The position numbers were made by a program, and so were the translations under genes. Under the pieces are notes generated by a model. It searched no databases and was not told the DNA's origin. It worked only from the letters and a program-made list of their open reading frames with translations. Shown piece after piece: positions 39,378-49,040 of a stretch of 64,000 nucleotides of DNA. The stretch's first letter is position 1; each line of letters starts with the position of its first letter. The stretch comes from SAR202 cluster bacterium. GTDB taxonomy: Bacteria > Chloroflexota > Dehalococcoidia > Lucifugimonadales > UBA3495. Where the stretch lies: the NCBI GenBank assembly GCA_013204585.1, contig JABMNL010000040.1:62001-126000 (forward strand), given 5' to 3'.

Positions 39378-42197
39378 TTGTTTGGGGTAAATAACATCCT
39401 ACGCGGCCTCCGAATCGCTGAATTTGCCCACGCCGTCAGAGCAAAACGGCGTTATATTTTTGTGGCTTTGCTGGCTGCTTGGGGCATCTCCCTTTCTATC
39501 ATGGCTTTCGCCGCAGTCCGCGGCACAGAGCGAGACCGGTTCCAGAATGAATTTGCACTCAAAGCGTCCGACAGGGTAGCGGCCCTGGATGCAGGTATTG
39601 AATCCCATCTCGCAGTTCTGCATTCCCTACAGTCATTCTTTTCAGCATCGGAGCAGGTAACCCGCGAGGAATTCGGGGTGTTTGTCCACAACGAGTTTAC
39701 GACCCATCCGGGGATTCAAGCGCTGGAATGGATTCCCTTGGTGACAGCGGAAGAGCGTACGAATTTTGAAGCGTCCGTACGTGCCGAAGGATTTTCAGAC
39801 TTCCAAATAGTTGAGCGGCAGATTCTAGGAGACATGACCCCGGCAAGAAACCGGGTGGAACACTTTCCGGTGTCGTTCGTTGAGCCGTACATCGGCAATG
39901 AAGTCGCCCTTGGGTTCGACCTGGCGTCGAGTCCTGCCCGACTTGCCTCACTAAGAGAAGCTCGGGATAGCGGTAGAGCGGTAGCTACACAGCGCGTTGT
40001 ACTAGTCCAGGAAATCGAAGACCAATTTGGCTTCTTGGTGTTCGTGCCAATCTACGAAAAAAATGCGCCTGTCTCTACCATAGAGCAGCGTAGAAACTCC
40101 CTAATCGGATTTGTTCTCGGTGCCTTCCGGGTTAGAGACCTCGTGGGCGGCGCTTGGGCCAGCGCAGGCCTGATGCCGCTGACCGGTGATTCCGAGTTGT
40201 TCCTCTTCGACCGCTCGGCACCGGAAGGCTCCCAAACGCTGTCCATATCTCCTGGCGAACCTGAAGTTAGGGCTACTCCAGCCGAGTCATTTGCCTTTAC
40301 CAGCTTCGCTGGCGTTGGAGGGCGCACCTGGGAAGCAACCGTCACCACATCACAACCATCCTTGTTGATTATTTGGCAACCATGGTCCGCGCTACTGGCT
40401 GGTCTGAGCTTGACCGGCCTGGTGGTGGCCTATGTGTTATCGGCGGTGCAGCGGGAGTCTAGAACCCAATTGTTGGTGGATCAGCGCACCCATGAATTGT
40501 CTGAGATGAACCAGCAATTGGAAGAGGAAATAATCGACCGGTCCAGGGCCCAGCAAGAAGAACGGCGGGTCCTATCCATTATCGAGCACAGCCCAGACTT
40601 TATCGGCATGGCTGATATGGAAGGCCGAATTAAGTTCATCAACGAAGCTGGGCTAGCCTTGGTGGGTCTAAGCAAGATTGAAGACGCCCAAACTCGTTCA
40701 ATGTTCGACTTCATCTTTCAAGACGACCTCCCGATTTTCAGAAGTCAGATACTTCCAGTGGTGGCCGAATCGACATTTTGGGAGGGGGAAATCCGCTTCC
40801 GCAATTTTAGCGACGACTCGTACACTCCGATGCGCGCCAGCATATTCTCCACCCTCGACCCCGCCACCGGGGCCACGACCGGCTTTGCGACGGTTAGCCA
40901 AGACGTAACCCAACGCAAAGCTGTGGAAGACGCCCTCCGAGAACGGGAAGCCCGCCTTAGGGGCGTCGTGGAGTCGGCGGTCAACGGGATTATCACCATC
41001 GACGAATCCGGGGACGTAGAGTCGTTCAATCCCGGAGCGGAGGTCATCTTCGGCTACCCAGCTGCCGAAGTACTCGGGCAGAACGTAAAGATGTTGATGC
41101 CTGAGCCGTATCTCACCGAGCACGACGGATATTTAAACGCGTACAAAACCACCGGCGAAAAGAAAATCATCGGCCAGGATAGGGAAGTCTTTGGACTGAG
41201 GAAAGACGGCATCGTGTTTCCCTTGGACCTGTCCATCAGTGAAGTCGACTTGCTTAATCGCAAGCTCTACACCTGGATTATCCGTGATGCCACGGAAAGA
41301 AAGGCCCTAGAAAGAGAGATTGAGGAATACACCAAGAGTTTGGAGAAGGCCTACGAAGAACTGCAAACCCTGGACAAAATGAAAGACGAGTTTATGTCCA
41401 CCGTCTCCCATGAGTTGCGTACCCCGCTGACATCCATTAAGGGCGCTGCCGAGTTTCTTCTCAACTACCAAGACGAGGACCCGTCTGTTCAAGCTGAGTT
41501 CCTAACTATAATCGACAACGAAAGCGACCGGCTCACCAGGTTAATTAACGACGTACTAGATCTGGCCAGGATGGAATCGGGTAGCATGCAATGGCGTATG
41601 TCAGACGTCGACTTGAATAGCGTAATTGAAACCGCCATCGACAGCACCCATGCCCTGACTGTGCTGAAGGGCCTCACGGTTGAAATAATTCCAAGCGAAG
41701 ACGTACCCACAGTCAACGCCGACCCGGATAGATTGGTCCAAGTGCTCACAAATCTGTTGAGCAACTCCATAAAATTCACGCCCAGCGGCGGTCTCATCCA
41801 AGTGCAGGCCCGATTACTGCCCGTTCCTGACCCAGAAACCCGAACGGAAATGGTTGAGATCCGCGTTTCAGACAATGGTGTGGGCATCCCCGCCGATGAA
41901 TTCGGCAAAATATTCAACCGGTTCCAGCAAGTCAGAACCTCTCTATCAGACAGACCGCAGGGGACTGGACTCGGGCTACCAATCAGCAAGGAGATTGTGG
42001 AATATCTGGGCGGTGCAATCTGGGTAGAGAGCGAACTTGGCAAAGGCAGCACCTTCTTCTTCACAGTCCCCGTAGAGCAGTCCCCAATCCAGCCAGACGA
42101 TGAATCCGCTGGACCAGACACAAGTACAATCCCAGATGAAATCGATAAAACAATCGGTGTCGAGCAACATCCGGCAGTGGCTGACTCCACAACCTAA
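39378..42197 (+). CDS. CHASE-PAS-PAS sensor histidine kinase with FixL-like PAS
   Basis: A 939-residue membrane kinase. Order: TM helix (about 27-48), extracytoplasmic CHASE domain (about 75-290), second TM (about 332-357), short coiled coil, PAS1 (about 393-515), PAS2 (about 520-645), HisKA with H678 in STVSHELRTPL, and HATPase (N-box NLLSNSIKF, G1 DNGVGIP, G2 GTGLGLPIS). PAS2 is FixL-like: LMPEPYLTEHDGY places H582 at the FixL heme ligand, and R602 (IIGQDREV) lies 20 residues on, as the FixL distal arginine does. Heme binding is inferred. The TTG start at 39378 has no good ribosome binding site, so the N-terminus is uncertain. Its likely partner is the receiver protein upstream. Confidence 0.9.
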   Translation: MFGVNNILRGLRIAEFAHAVRAKRRYIFVALLAAWGISLSIMAFAAVRGTERDRFQNEFALKASDRVAALDAGIESHLAVLHSLQSFFSASEQVTREEFGVFVHNEFTTHPGIQALEWIPLVTAEERTNFEASVRAEGFSDFQIVERQILGDMTPARNRVEHFPVSFVEPYIGNEVALGFDLASSPARLASLREARDSGRAVATQRVVLVQEIEDQFGFLVFVPIYEKNAPVSTIEQRRNSLIGFVLGAFRVRDLVGGAWASAGLMPLTGDSELFLFDRSAPEGSQTLSISPGEPEVRATPAESFAFTSFAGVGGRTWEATVTTSQPSLLIIWQPWSALLAGLSLTGLVVAYVLSAVQRESRTQLLVDQRTHELSEMNQQLEEEIIDRSRAQQEERRVLSIIEHSPDFIGMADMEGRIKFINEAGLALVGLSKIEDAQTRSMFDFIFQDDLPIFRSQILPVVAESTFWEGEIRFRNFSDDSYTPMRASIFSTLDPATGATTGFATVSQDVTQRKAVEDALREREARLRGVVESAVNGIITIDESGDVESFNPGAEVIFGYPAAEVLGQNVKMLMPEPYLTEHDGYLNAYKTTGEKKIIGQDREVFGLRKDGIVFPLDLSISEVDLLNRKLYTWIIRDATERKALEREIEEYTKSLEKAYEELQTLDKMKDEFMSTVSHELRTPLTSIKGAAEFLLNYQDEDPSVQAEFLTIIDNESDRLTRLINDVLDLARMESGSMQWRMSDVDLNSVIETAIDSTHALTVLKGLTVEIIPSEDVPTVNADPDRLVQVLTNLLSNSIKFTPSGGLIQVQARLLPVPDPETRTEMVEIRVSDNGVGIPADEFGKIFNRFQQVRTSLSDRPQGTGLGLPISKEIVEYLGGAIWVESELGKGSTFFFTVPVEQSPIQPDDESAGPDTSTIPDEIDKTIGVEQHPAVADSTT

Positions 42198-42265
42198 GCC
42201 TTTCATCTCTCCATTCCAGACCTTCCCCAACCCACCTAACCGCCGCTACCGGTACCATGTTATGC

Positions 42266-42294
42266 ACCTGGTATATCGTGCTGCTCTACCAGGT
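42266..42294. promoter_or_regulatory. Inverted repeat upstream of an MFS gene
   Basis: ACCTGGTA (42266-42273) and TACCAGGT (42287-42294) form a perfect 8-bp palindrome with 13 bp between. It has the size of a dimeric repressor site and lies about 130 bp before the MFS start. Confidence 0.35.
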
Positions 42295-42423
42295 AGCGTG
42301 TACAATCCCGTGCACAAGTCAGCCTCTGAGCCATTGAGGAGCACTAGCCCAATATGCAACTAAGCGTGTCACGAATACTAACCAGCGAAACCTGTAGCCC
42401 GAACCCCCACGGCGTGGAACATA

Positions 42424-43668
42424 GTGCCTGCGACAACGCCTAAAACGACTACCAGCGAGCACCCGCTGCGCTGGCGTATGTTGGCCTTTTTATCAGTGGC
42501 AATGGTCTTCAGCTTAACCGTCTGGTTCAGCACCAACGCCATCGCTCCGGCCCTGGAATCCGCGAAAGGGTTCTCCAGCGGCGACATCGCCTGGTTGACC
42601 ATCGCCGTGCAGATTGGCTTCGTCATTGGAACGTTGCTGATTGCCTTAACCAACCTGGCCGACTTAATCAACACCCGCAAAGTCTTTGCCATCTGCGCCA
42701 TATTGGCCGGAGTAACCAATGCCGCATTGGTGTTTGTGCCGGGAGGGTTCGCCACCGCGCTGGTCTTGCGCCTACTTAGCGGCGTGTTCCTCGGTGGTGT
42801 TTATCCGCCGGGGATGAAGATAATCTCTGGCTGGTTCCGTTCTGGTCGCGGTATTGCCATCGGCGTAATGATTGGCGCGCTGACCCTGGGCTCTGGCTCA
42901 CCCCATCTGCTCCGTTCCATATTCGTAGCTCAGTGGGAGACCACCCTTTACCTAAGCGCGGGGCTGGCCGCCCTGGCCGGGGCCATCGTCTACTTCCTGG
43001 TACAAGACGGGCCGCTAGACGTTCCTGCCAGGCAGTTCAAGCCCAGCTATATCTTGGACACTGTCCGAGTAAAATCGACCAGGTTAGTGCTGTTCGGGTA
43101 TCTGGGCCACATGTGGGAGCTTTACGCCATGTGGGCTTGGATTCCGGCCTACTTGGCTACCATCTACGGCACCAAGAGCCTAATCGGTGACTCGCTGGAC
43201 CTGGCCAGCCTGGTGACGTTCTTGGTGTTCATCGCCGGGGCCATTGGATGCGTTGCCGCTGGCATATTCGCCGAGCGCATGGGCCGTACTGCCGCAACCA
43301 GTTGGGCCATGGTAATCAGCGGTGGCACGGCGTTATATATTGGGTTCTTGCCGGTGGAATGGGGAATCTTAATTGCCATTGTCGCCATGGTCTGGGGAGC
43401 ATCCGTCGTCGCGGACTCGGCTCAGTTCTCCACGGCGCTGACCGAACTGTCGGAGGATGCCTACCGGGGGACGGCCTTGGCATTTCAAACGGGAATCGGC
43501 TTTCTGCTTACCATCGCGCCAATCCGATTTCTGCCGGTGATGGCCGACTCGGTTGGATGGGGGCCAGCATTTGCTGTGTTGGCGATTGGGCCTGCTTTGG
43601 GTACTGCCGCCATGCTGCGGTTGCGGGGGATGCCCGAGGCGACCGCGATGGCCATGGGACGCCGGTAA
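42424..43668 (+). CDS. MFS transporter
   Basis: A 414-residue, 12-helix major facilitator. A cytoplasmic N-terminus precedes LRWRMLAFLSVAMVFSLTVWF (helix 1), then the long ATALVLRLLSGVFLGGVYPPGMK stretch in helices 4-5 and the usual central loop (about 195-215). The helix 2-3 loop lacks a canonical GxxxDRxGRR. The start is GTG 42424. The substrate is unknown. It stands alone between the histidine kinase and a small minus-strand gene. Confidence 0.87.
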   Translation: MPATTPKTTTSEHPLRWRMLAFLSVAMVFSLTVWFSTNAIAPALESAKGFSSGDIAWLTIAVQIGFVIGTLLIALTNLADLINTRKVFAICAILAGVTNAALVFVPGGFATALVLRLLSGVFLGGVYPPGMKIISGWFRSGRGIAIGVMIGALTLGSGSPHLLRSIFVAQWETTLYLSAGLAALAGAIVYFLVQDGPLDVPARQFKPSYILDTVRVKSTRLVLFGYLGHMWELYAMWAWIPAYLATIYGTKSLIGDSLDLASLVTFLVFIAGAIGCVAAGIFAERMGRTAATSWAMVISGGTALYIGFLPVEWGILIAIVAMVWGASVVADSAQFSTALTELSEDAYRGTALAFQTGIGFLLTIAPIRFLPVMADSVGWGPAFAVLAIGPALGTAAMLRLRGMPEATAMAMGRR

Positions 43669-43802
43669 CCGCCTAATCTGGAGTGCCCAAGGGCGTTCGT
43701 GTCACGCTGAAGCAAGACCGACGCATGCGATTCTCCCCCACCCTAGCCTTCCCCCTTAAGGGTGAAGAGACTACTTGTCCTCTCCCTACAGGGTAGAAGA
43801 AT

Positions 43803-44000
43803 TCAGTCTTGCTGGCCGATCTTGAAGTTGAAGGTCACCGTGCGAGTGACGGTGCCATCCGAGTCCCTTTCCGGACCGTACTCCTCAGCGGAGATCCGCA
43901 GGTCCATGCCCAGGCTCCTCATGTCGTTGGCCAGAGCTTCCACCCGCCGCCGGACTTCGTATACGTCATGGTCAAGTTCTGATTGTCCTTGGGTGGCCAT
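43803..44000 (-). CDS. Small protein of unknown function
   Basis: 65 residues: a helical, heptad-like N-terminal half (LDHDVYEVRRRVEALANDM) followed by a short strand-rich tail ending VTRTVTFNFKIGQQD. AAGGGG is suitably spaced before ATG 43998-44000. I do not recognise a family. It is 49 bp downstream of the alpha/beta hydrolase gene on the same strand and may belong to that transcript. Confidence 0.55.
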   Translation of the reverse strand: MATQGQSELDHDVYEVRRRVEALANDMRSLGMDLRISAEEYGPERDSDGTVTRTVTFNFKIGQQD

Positions 44001-44049
44001 TTCTTGAGTCCCCTTGGTTTAATTGGATATTTCTGTACGGGTCTAGACA

Positions 44050-44886
44050 TCAGGGCGAGCAGCCGACGCCGGTCTCACCGGCCAACAGCCGGACAACCTC
44101 GTCTGGCCGCTCAATCGGGAGGAGGTGCCCTCCACCGGGTACGACCACCAGTTGCCATCCGGGGAGCTTCCCAGTGAGCGGACGAACGTTTTCAATGGGG
44201 ACCACCCTGTCCTTATCCCCATGAACTAAATGCACAGGCCAATCAGCTAAGGCCTCTAAGGCGCCTTCCAGGCTGTGCTCCATAATTACGTTTTTTAGGT
44301 TCCGGGAATAGGTGGTGTAGTTATGACGCAGTGCGTCTCTCGCCACATCCGGCGGCACCCCTCTGGCAAGCCGGGGCGCCAAAAAGAGGAACAACGGCCG
44401 GAGGGCGCACATGACCTCGCAGGCGGCCCTAGCACCCCAACAGTCACCAACGGTCATTCTTGCCAACAATCCAAGTCCGTTCGCCGTGTCTCGTACCTCC
44501 GATGCCGTTTGGTAGTAGGGCAAGCTCACCAGGACGACCCTATTCACCCGGCCAGGGTGCCGCCGGGCAAACTCGGCGGCGATTATTGCGCCCATCGAGT
44601 GCCCCCCTATGTCCAATACAGCAGCGTCCAAACCGAGGTCATTCAGCGTCCGTTCAAGGGCGTCCAGGTGGTCATCCGGTGTGTAGGCCACATCGGGCCA
44701 GGGGGAACGACCGAACCCCAATAAGTCGGGCACGACCACCCGGTGATTGGCAGCCAGCCTGGCGGCGACATCCGCCCACATGCTTACTCCACCGCCCAGA
44801 CCATGCAGAAGCAAGACAGGCGGGCCACTGCGGCCGTACTCCCGGACATGGAGGCGGTACCCGGATTCGGCGTCATGGTCAGCCAT
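44050..44886 (-). CDS. Alpha/beta hydrolase
   Basis: A 278-residue alpha/beta-hydrolase fold enzyme: oxyanion-hole HGLGGG (28-33), nucleophile S97 in GGHSMGA, acid in VHGDKDRVVP and histidine in PGGGHLLPIERP. It probably acts on esters or C-C bonds of small molecules. ATG 44884-44886 matches the family N-terminus; the frame stays open for 38 more codons that look non-coding. Downstream of the SDR gene on the same strand, it could act on the same substrate. Confidence 0.87.
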   Translation of the reverse strand: MADHDAESGYRLHVREYGRSGPPVLLLHGLGGGVSMWADVAARLAANHRVVVPDLLGFGRSPWPDVAYTPDDHLDALERTLNDLGLDAAVLDIGGHSMGAIIAAEFARRHPGRVNRVVLVSLPYYQTASEVRDTANGLGLLARMTVGDCWGARAACEVMCALRPLFLFLAPRLARGVPPDVARDALRHNYTTYSRNLKNVIMEHSLEGALEALADWPVHLVHGDKDRVVPIENVRPLTGKLPGWQLVVVPGGGHLLPIERPDEVVRLLAGETGVGCSP

Positions 44887-45011
44887 AACACTTCTGGGCG
44901 GCCACGAAAGACCAGCACCGGCTGATGCTTTTCCACCTTGGTTGAAAACAATCCAAAGGGTTACCCAGAGTCGAGTGGAAAGGCCTATCTTGCTCCACAA
45001 CAGTCCGGTGA

Positions 45012-45830
45012 CTAGTAATAGACTGCGCTACCGGAGCCGCCGCCAGCCATGATAACTTCGCCGGTGACTGCCCATGACTTGTCCGAAGCGAGGTAAGCGG
45101 TCAGATAGCCAATCTCCGAAGCATCGACCATCCGGTTGATGTGGTTACCCCGTGGCGAACCGTCGGCGAAGTCTTGGGCTTCAGCCTCTGCGGGGCTAAC
45201 ACCGAGGGCCTTGCCCCGGGCCTCCAGCAGACCCGCCGTGCGCTCGGTGCGGGTGGTGCCGGGGTGGATGCAGTTGACGGTGATGCCGAATTTTCCTACC
45301 TGGATGGCCAGGGTCTTGGTTAGGTGAACGAGGGACACGTTACGCGCCCCGCCGCTTAGGTTACCGGCGTTCCTGGCATTGCCGCCGCTAATGTTGATTA
45401 TCCGTCCCCACGGCTGTTGTTTCAGGAAGGGAATCGCCGCCCGTGCGCAGCGCAGCGCACCGACGTATTTTACGTCGAAGTCGCCGAGCAATTCATCTTC
45501 ATTGACCGTATCAATGGGTCCGACTGCTCCCGGAGAACCGCCCGGCAACGAAGCGCTATTGACCAGTATATCCAGACCACCCAATTGTGCGGCCGCATCG
45601 GCGATGACTTTATCGACTTGCTCGCGGGAGGTTACGTCCAACGCCATGGGGATTACCCGGCGGCCCGTAATGTCTTCTATTTCCTTGGCCGCTTTCTCCA
45701 GGTCGGGAAGCGACCGGGAGGCTATAACCACATCCACGCCTTCCCGTGCCAGTTCCAGGGCGATGGCCTTGCCGATGCCGCGGCTGCCGCCACCCACAAA
45801 TGCACGCTTGTCCTTCAGTCCGAAATCCAT
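45012..45830 (-). CDS. SDR-family protein lacking the YxxxK active site
   Basis: A 272-residue short-chain dehydrogenase fold: cofactor loop GGGSRGIG (13-20), LVNSAS, the catalytic-serine strand IINIS (S148) and VNCIHPG after the active site. Aligned from the LTKTLA helix back, the positions of the catalytic tyrosine and lysine are G160 and N164 (segment SGGARNVSLVHLTK). A divergent SDR subgroup with RNV at this place exists, so this may be a conserved family with altered chemistry rather than decay. ATG 45828-45830 is preceded by AGAGAGGAG on the minus strand. It is upstream of the alpha/beta hydrolase gene. Confidence 0.85.
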   Translation of the reverse strand: MDFGLKDKRAFVGGGSRGIGKAIALELAREGVDVVIASRSLPDLEKAAKEIEDITGRRVIPMALDVTSREQVDKVIADAAAQLGGLDILVNSASLPGGSPGAVGPIDTVNEDELLGDFDVKYVGALRCARAAIPFLKQQPWGRIINISGGNARNAGNLSGGARNVSLVHLTKTLAIQVGKFGITVNCIHPGTTRTERTAGLLEARGKALGVSPAEAEAQDFADGSPRGNHINRMVDASEIGYLTAYLASDKSWAVTGEVIMAGGGSGSAVYY

Positions 45831-46207
45831 GTTGAACTCTCCTCTCTAAGCGGTAAATATCAAAGTTTACTAAGGGCTATTAAGCCTGATTCGTGCGCGC
45901 ATTCTACACAACGCCAGAACATGCGGCAATTGTCGCGAGTCTTTCACCCTCCCAACCAACGCTGATTCGTCAGTGGAAGAATCTAGGCCGGTAAGATTAG
46001 AATATAGATGAGTCCCTTTCGCTCCGCAAAATCTGGGACAGTCGTCTGGAATCTTAATAATTGAATAGCGGCTCCTGACCGCCTTCTTGGCGGACATCAG
46101 ACCTCATAGCCTGGCGACGCCTTCGCCCGATACGTTCGCCATAGATAACGATTCCACAGGAATTTAATCTGGGAATACATGAGAATTCGATTGAGCAGGA
46201 GGACGCC
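45831..46207. other. 377-bp intergenic region, no convincing gene
   Basis: It separates the divergent SDR and formate dehydrogenase genes and must contain their promoters. I cannot pick a convincing -35/-10 pair. A 75-codon minus-strand frame (45870-46097) has no ribosome binding site or recognisable composition. The last bases hold the AGGAGG of fdh. Confidence 0.6.
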
Positions 46208-47263
46208 GTGAAAATCGTAGCCGTGCTGTATCCGGGAGGGCCCGCCGCTGCGGAAACCCCTGAACTTCTGGGTTGTGCCGAAAACGCCCTTGGATTACGC
46301 CAATGGGTGGAGTCTCAAGGACACGAACTGGTGGCAATCTCAGACACCGAATCGGGGCTTGAAGCCCACCTGCCCACCACAGATATCCTCATCGCAACCC
46401 CCTTCTGGCCTGCTTATATCACCAGGGAACGCATCCAAATGGCGCCCAACCTTCGCTTGCTGCTCACCGCTGGTGTCGGCTCGGACCATTTCGACCTAGC
46501 CGCAGCCGCCGAACGGAACATCACCGTGGCCGAGATTACCGGCAGCAACGTGGTCAGCGTTGCCGAGCACGTTGTGATGCAGATTCTTACTCTGGTCCGT
46601 AATTACATCCCATCCTATGTCGAAGTGACCGAAGGCGGTTGGGACATCGGCAAGGTCGCCGCCCGCTCCCACGACCTTGAAGACAAGTCCATTGGAATTT
46701 GCGGAATGGGACGCATTGGACAACGAGTCGCCGCCCGGCTCAAGCCCTTCGACGTCCATACCTCGTATTTCGATTACCGGCGTCTAACCACCACGGAAGA
46801 GCAGACCTTGGGCGCCCGCTATTCTCCGCTTCTACCCATGGTCCAAGAGAGCGACGTGGTCAGCATCAACTTTCCGCTCACGCCAGCGACCCAGGGATTC
46901 TTCGACCGCGAATTGCTCTACAGCATGAAGAAGGGAGCCTACCTGGTGAACACGGCCCGAGGGCGGATTGTGGACACCGAAGCGCTGGTGGAAGTTATGG
47001 AGTCTGGCCATTTGGCAGGCTACGCCGGAGATGTTTGGTATCCCCAGCCCGCCCCGGCAGACCATCCCTGGCGGAAGATGCCCAATCATGCCATGACGCC
47101 CCACGTGTCCGGCACGTCCCTTGAGGCGCAGAAGCGCTATTCCGACGGCATACAGGGCTGCCTAACCAGCTTCTTCGCCGGGGAACCCATCGACCGTGAC
47201 TACATCATCGTCGAAGGGGGCCGGGTAACCAGCCCCAGCTACGCTTACGCCTACGAGGGTTAG
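46208..47263 (+). CDS. fdh: NAD-dependent formate dehydrogenase
   Basis: A 351-residue metal-independent formate dehydrogenase of the D-2-hydroxyacid dehydrogenase superfamily (formate + NAD+ to CO2 + NADH). Diagnostic FDH features rather than generic ones: PFWPAYITRERI, LTAGVGSDHFDL, TGSNVVSVAEHVVMQIL, LVRNYIPSY, YAGDVWYPQPAPADHPWR and the closing NHAMTPHVSGTSLEAQKRY with the catalytic histidine. The Rossmann motif is GICGMGRIGQ. There is no signal or targeting sequence. The start is GTG 46208 behind AGGAGG. It probably supplies NADH or disposes of formate; the downstream aldehyde dehydrogenase may share its transcript. Confidence 0.9.
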   Translation: MKIVAVLYPGGPAAAETPELLGCAENALGLRQWVESQGHELVAISDTESGLEAHLPTTDILIATPFWPAYITRERIQMAPNLRLLLTAGVGSDHFDLAAAAERNITVAEITGSNVVSVAEHVVMQILTLVRNYIPSYVEVTEGGWDIGKVAARSHDLEDKSIGICGMGRIGQRVAARLKPFDVHTSYFDYRRLTTTEEQTLGARYSPLLPMVQESDVVSINFPLTPATQGFFDRELLYSMKKGAYLVNTARGRIVDTEALVEVMESGHLAGYAGDVWYPQPAPADHPWRKMPNHAMTPHVSGTSLEAQKRYSDGIQGCLTSFFAGEPIDRDYIIVEGGRVTSPSYAYAYEG

Positions 47264-47350
47264 GTACGGGCGTATATCGAAAGGTAGCGGTTTAAGACAG
47301 CCTAATTTCGGTAGACCTACGTGAGCAAATCCAAATTGGAGGTGAATCTT

Positions 47351-48988
47351 ATGTCGACACAATCGTCAGATGAAATGCCTAGGCCTAAGCCTACGAACGA
47401 TATGGACAATCTGCTTACCTACGGGCCCGGAACGCCGGAGCGGGAGCAATTGATTACCGCCATAGAATCACTAAAGGGACAGAGTGTGGAGATTCCGCTG
47501 GTAATCGGCGGAAAACCGGTGCTCACCGGCAAGACCATCGAAGTGCCTGCCCCCCACGAGCACCACCGTTCCCTGGCCCACGCCCACCTTGCTGGGGCAG
47601 TGGAGCTTCAGCAGGCCGTAAAAGTAGCCTGCGCCGCCCAAGCGTCCTGGGCCGCAATGGATGGACGCCAGCGAGCAGCCATCTTCCGAAAAGCGGCAGA
47701 CATATTGGCAGGCCCACGGCGTATCGAGAATATCGCCGCCATCATGATGGACCTGTCCAAAACCCCGTTCGAGGCCGAGATTGACCTCATTGAGTTGGTC
47801 GATTTCTGGCGCTTCAACGCCTACTACATGGAATATCTGTATGACCAGCAGCCGACTCAAGCGCCGGGAGAACACAACCGCTTTGACTGGCGTCCACTAG
47901 AAGGGTTTGTATTGGCGGTGTCGCCATTCAATTTCATCGCCATCGCCGGCAACCTGCCATCGGCGCCAGCTCTGGTGGGCAACGTGGCCCTTTGGAAGCC
48001 TTCGCGCTCGGTAATCCTGAGCAACTACCGCATCATGCAAATACTGCAAGAAGCCGGTCTCCCCGATGGGGTAATCAACTTCGTGCCCTTCGACAGCTCC
48101 CATGGGGGAGACATTTTGAGCCACCCGTCCCTTGCCGGGCTGCACTTCACCGGTAGCTCAGAGACCTTGGTACATCTCTGGCAGCGTATCTCCTCCCAGC
48201 TGAACCGGTACCGGAACTTCCCTAGGATTGTGGGTGAAGCGGGAGGAAAGGATTTCATCGTGGTCCACCAGTCTGCGGACCCCAAGGTAGTGGTCGCTAA
48301 TAGCATCCGTGGGGCGTTTGAGTACCAGGGCCAGAAATGTTCTGCCGCCTCGCGGATGTATGTCCCTGCAAGCCTCTGGGAAGAAATACGGCCCATGATG
48401 CTGGACGAGTTGCCAAACCTAAAAATCGGGCCTGTTGACGACTTGAGCGTGGGTATGGGGGCGCTCATCAACCAGGACGCCTTCGACAAGGTTAAGTCGT
48501 ACATCCAGTATGCCAAGAGCCATCCAGAAGAGTACGAAATTCTGTACGGCGGGAAATGCGACGACACCGACGGCTGGTTCGTGGAGCCCACATTGGTGGT
48601 AACGACTAACCCCAAGGGCAAGTTGATGACCGAAGAGATCTTCGGGCCTGTGCTCACGATTCTGGTGTACCCAGACGATGCGTACGAAGGGGTTCTCAGA
48701 CTTTGTGACGAGTCAACAGCCTACGGCCTCACTGGTTCAATAATCGCCCAGGACCGGCAGGCAATCGCCAAGGCGGAAGAGATTCTGCGGTTCGCCGCTG
48801 GGAATTTCTACATCAACGACAAGCCCAGCGGTTCCGTGGTGGGGCGGCAGCCCTTCGGCGGTGCGCGGCGGTCTGGCACCAACGACAAGTCGGGGTTCTG
48901 GCTGAACGTGGCCCGGTGGATGAGTCCCCGGACCATCAAAGAGACTCTGATTCCCGCCCAGGATTGGCGGCGACCGTATCTAGGCTAA
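47351..48988 (+). CDS. pruA: 1-pyrroline-5-carboxylate dehydrogenase
   Basis: A 545-residue aldehyde dehydrogenase of the L-glutamate gamma-semialdehyde type, the second step of proline catabolism to glutamate. It shows SPFNFIAIAGNLPSAPALVGN, the catalytic glutamate in VGEAGGKDFIVVH and the nucleophile in GQKCSAASRMYVP. The ends match the approximately 543-residue monofunctional P5CDH group. ATG 47351 with GGAGGTGA 6 bases upstream is preferred over GTG 47321. No proline dehydrogenase is present nearby, so the partner enzyme must lie elsewhere. Confidence 0.9.
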   Translation: MSTQSSDEMPRPKPTNDMDNLLTYGPGTPEREQLITAIESLKGQSVEIPLVIGGKPVLTGKTIEVPAPHEHHRSLAHAHLAGAVELQQAVKVACAAQASWAAMDGRQRAAIFRKAADILAGPRRIENIAAIMMDLSKTPFEAEIDLIELVDFWRFNAYYMEYLYDQQPTQAPGEHNRFDWRPLEGFVLAVSPFNFIAIAGNLPSAPALVGNVALWKPSRSVILSNYRIMQILQEAGLPDGVINFVPFDSSHGGDILSHPSLAGLHFTGSSETLVHLWQRISSQLNRYRNFPRIVGEAGGKDFIVVHQSADPKVVVANSIRGAFEYQGQKCSAASRMYVPASLWEEIRPMMLDELPNLKIGPVDDLSVGMGALINQDAFDKVKSYIQYAKSHPEEYEILYGGKCDDTDGWFVEPTLVVTTNPKGKLMTEEIFGPVLTILVYPDDAYEGVLRLCDESTAYGLTGSIIAQDRQAIAKAEEILRFAAGNFYINDKPSGSVVGRQPFGGARRSGTNDKSGFWLNVARWMSPRTIKETLIPAQDWRRPYLG

Positions 48989-49040
48989 GGCGCTTTTTGA
49001 ACCACATGGTGGCCTAAATCTTGCCGGAACACAAAGAGCC

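Noticed and set aside
45870-46097. 75-codon minus-strand frame between SDR and fdh
   Set aside because: No ribosome binding site and no family; likely chance.
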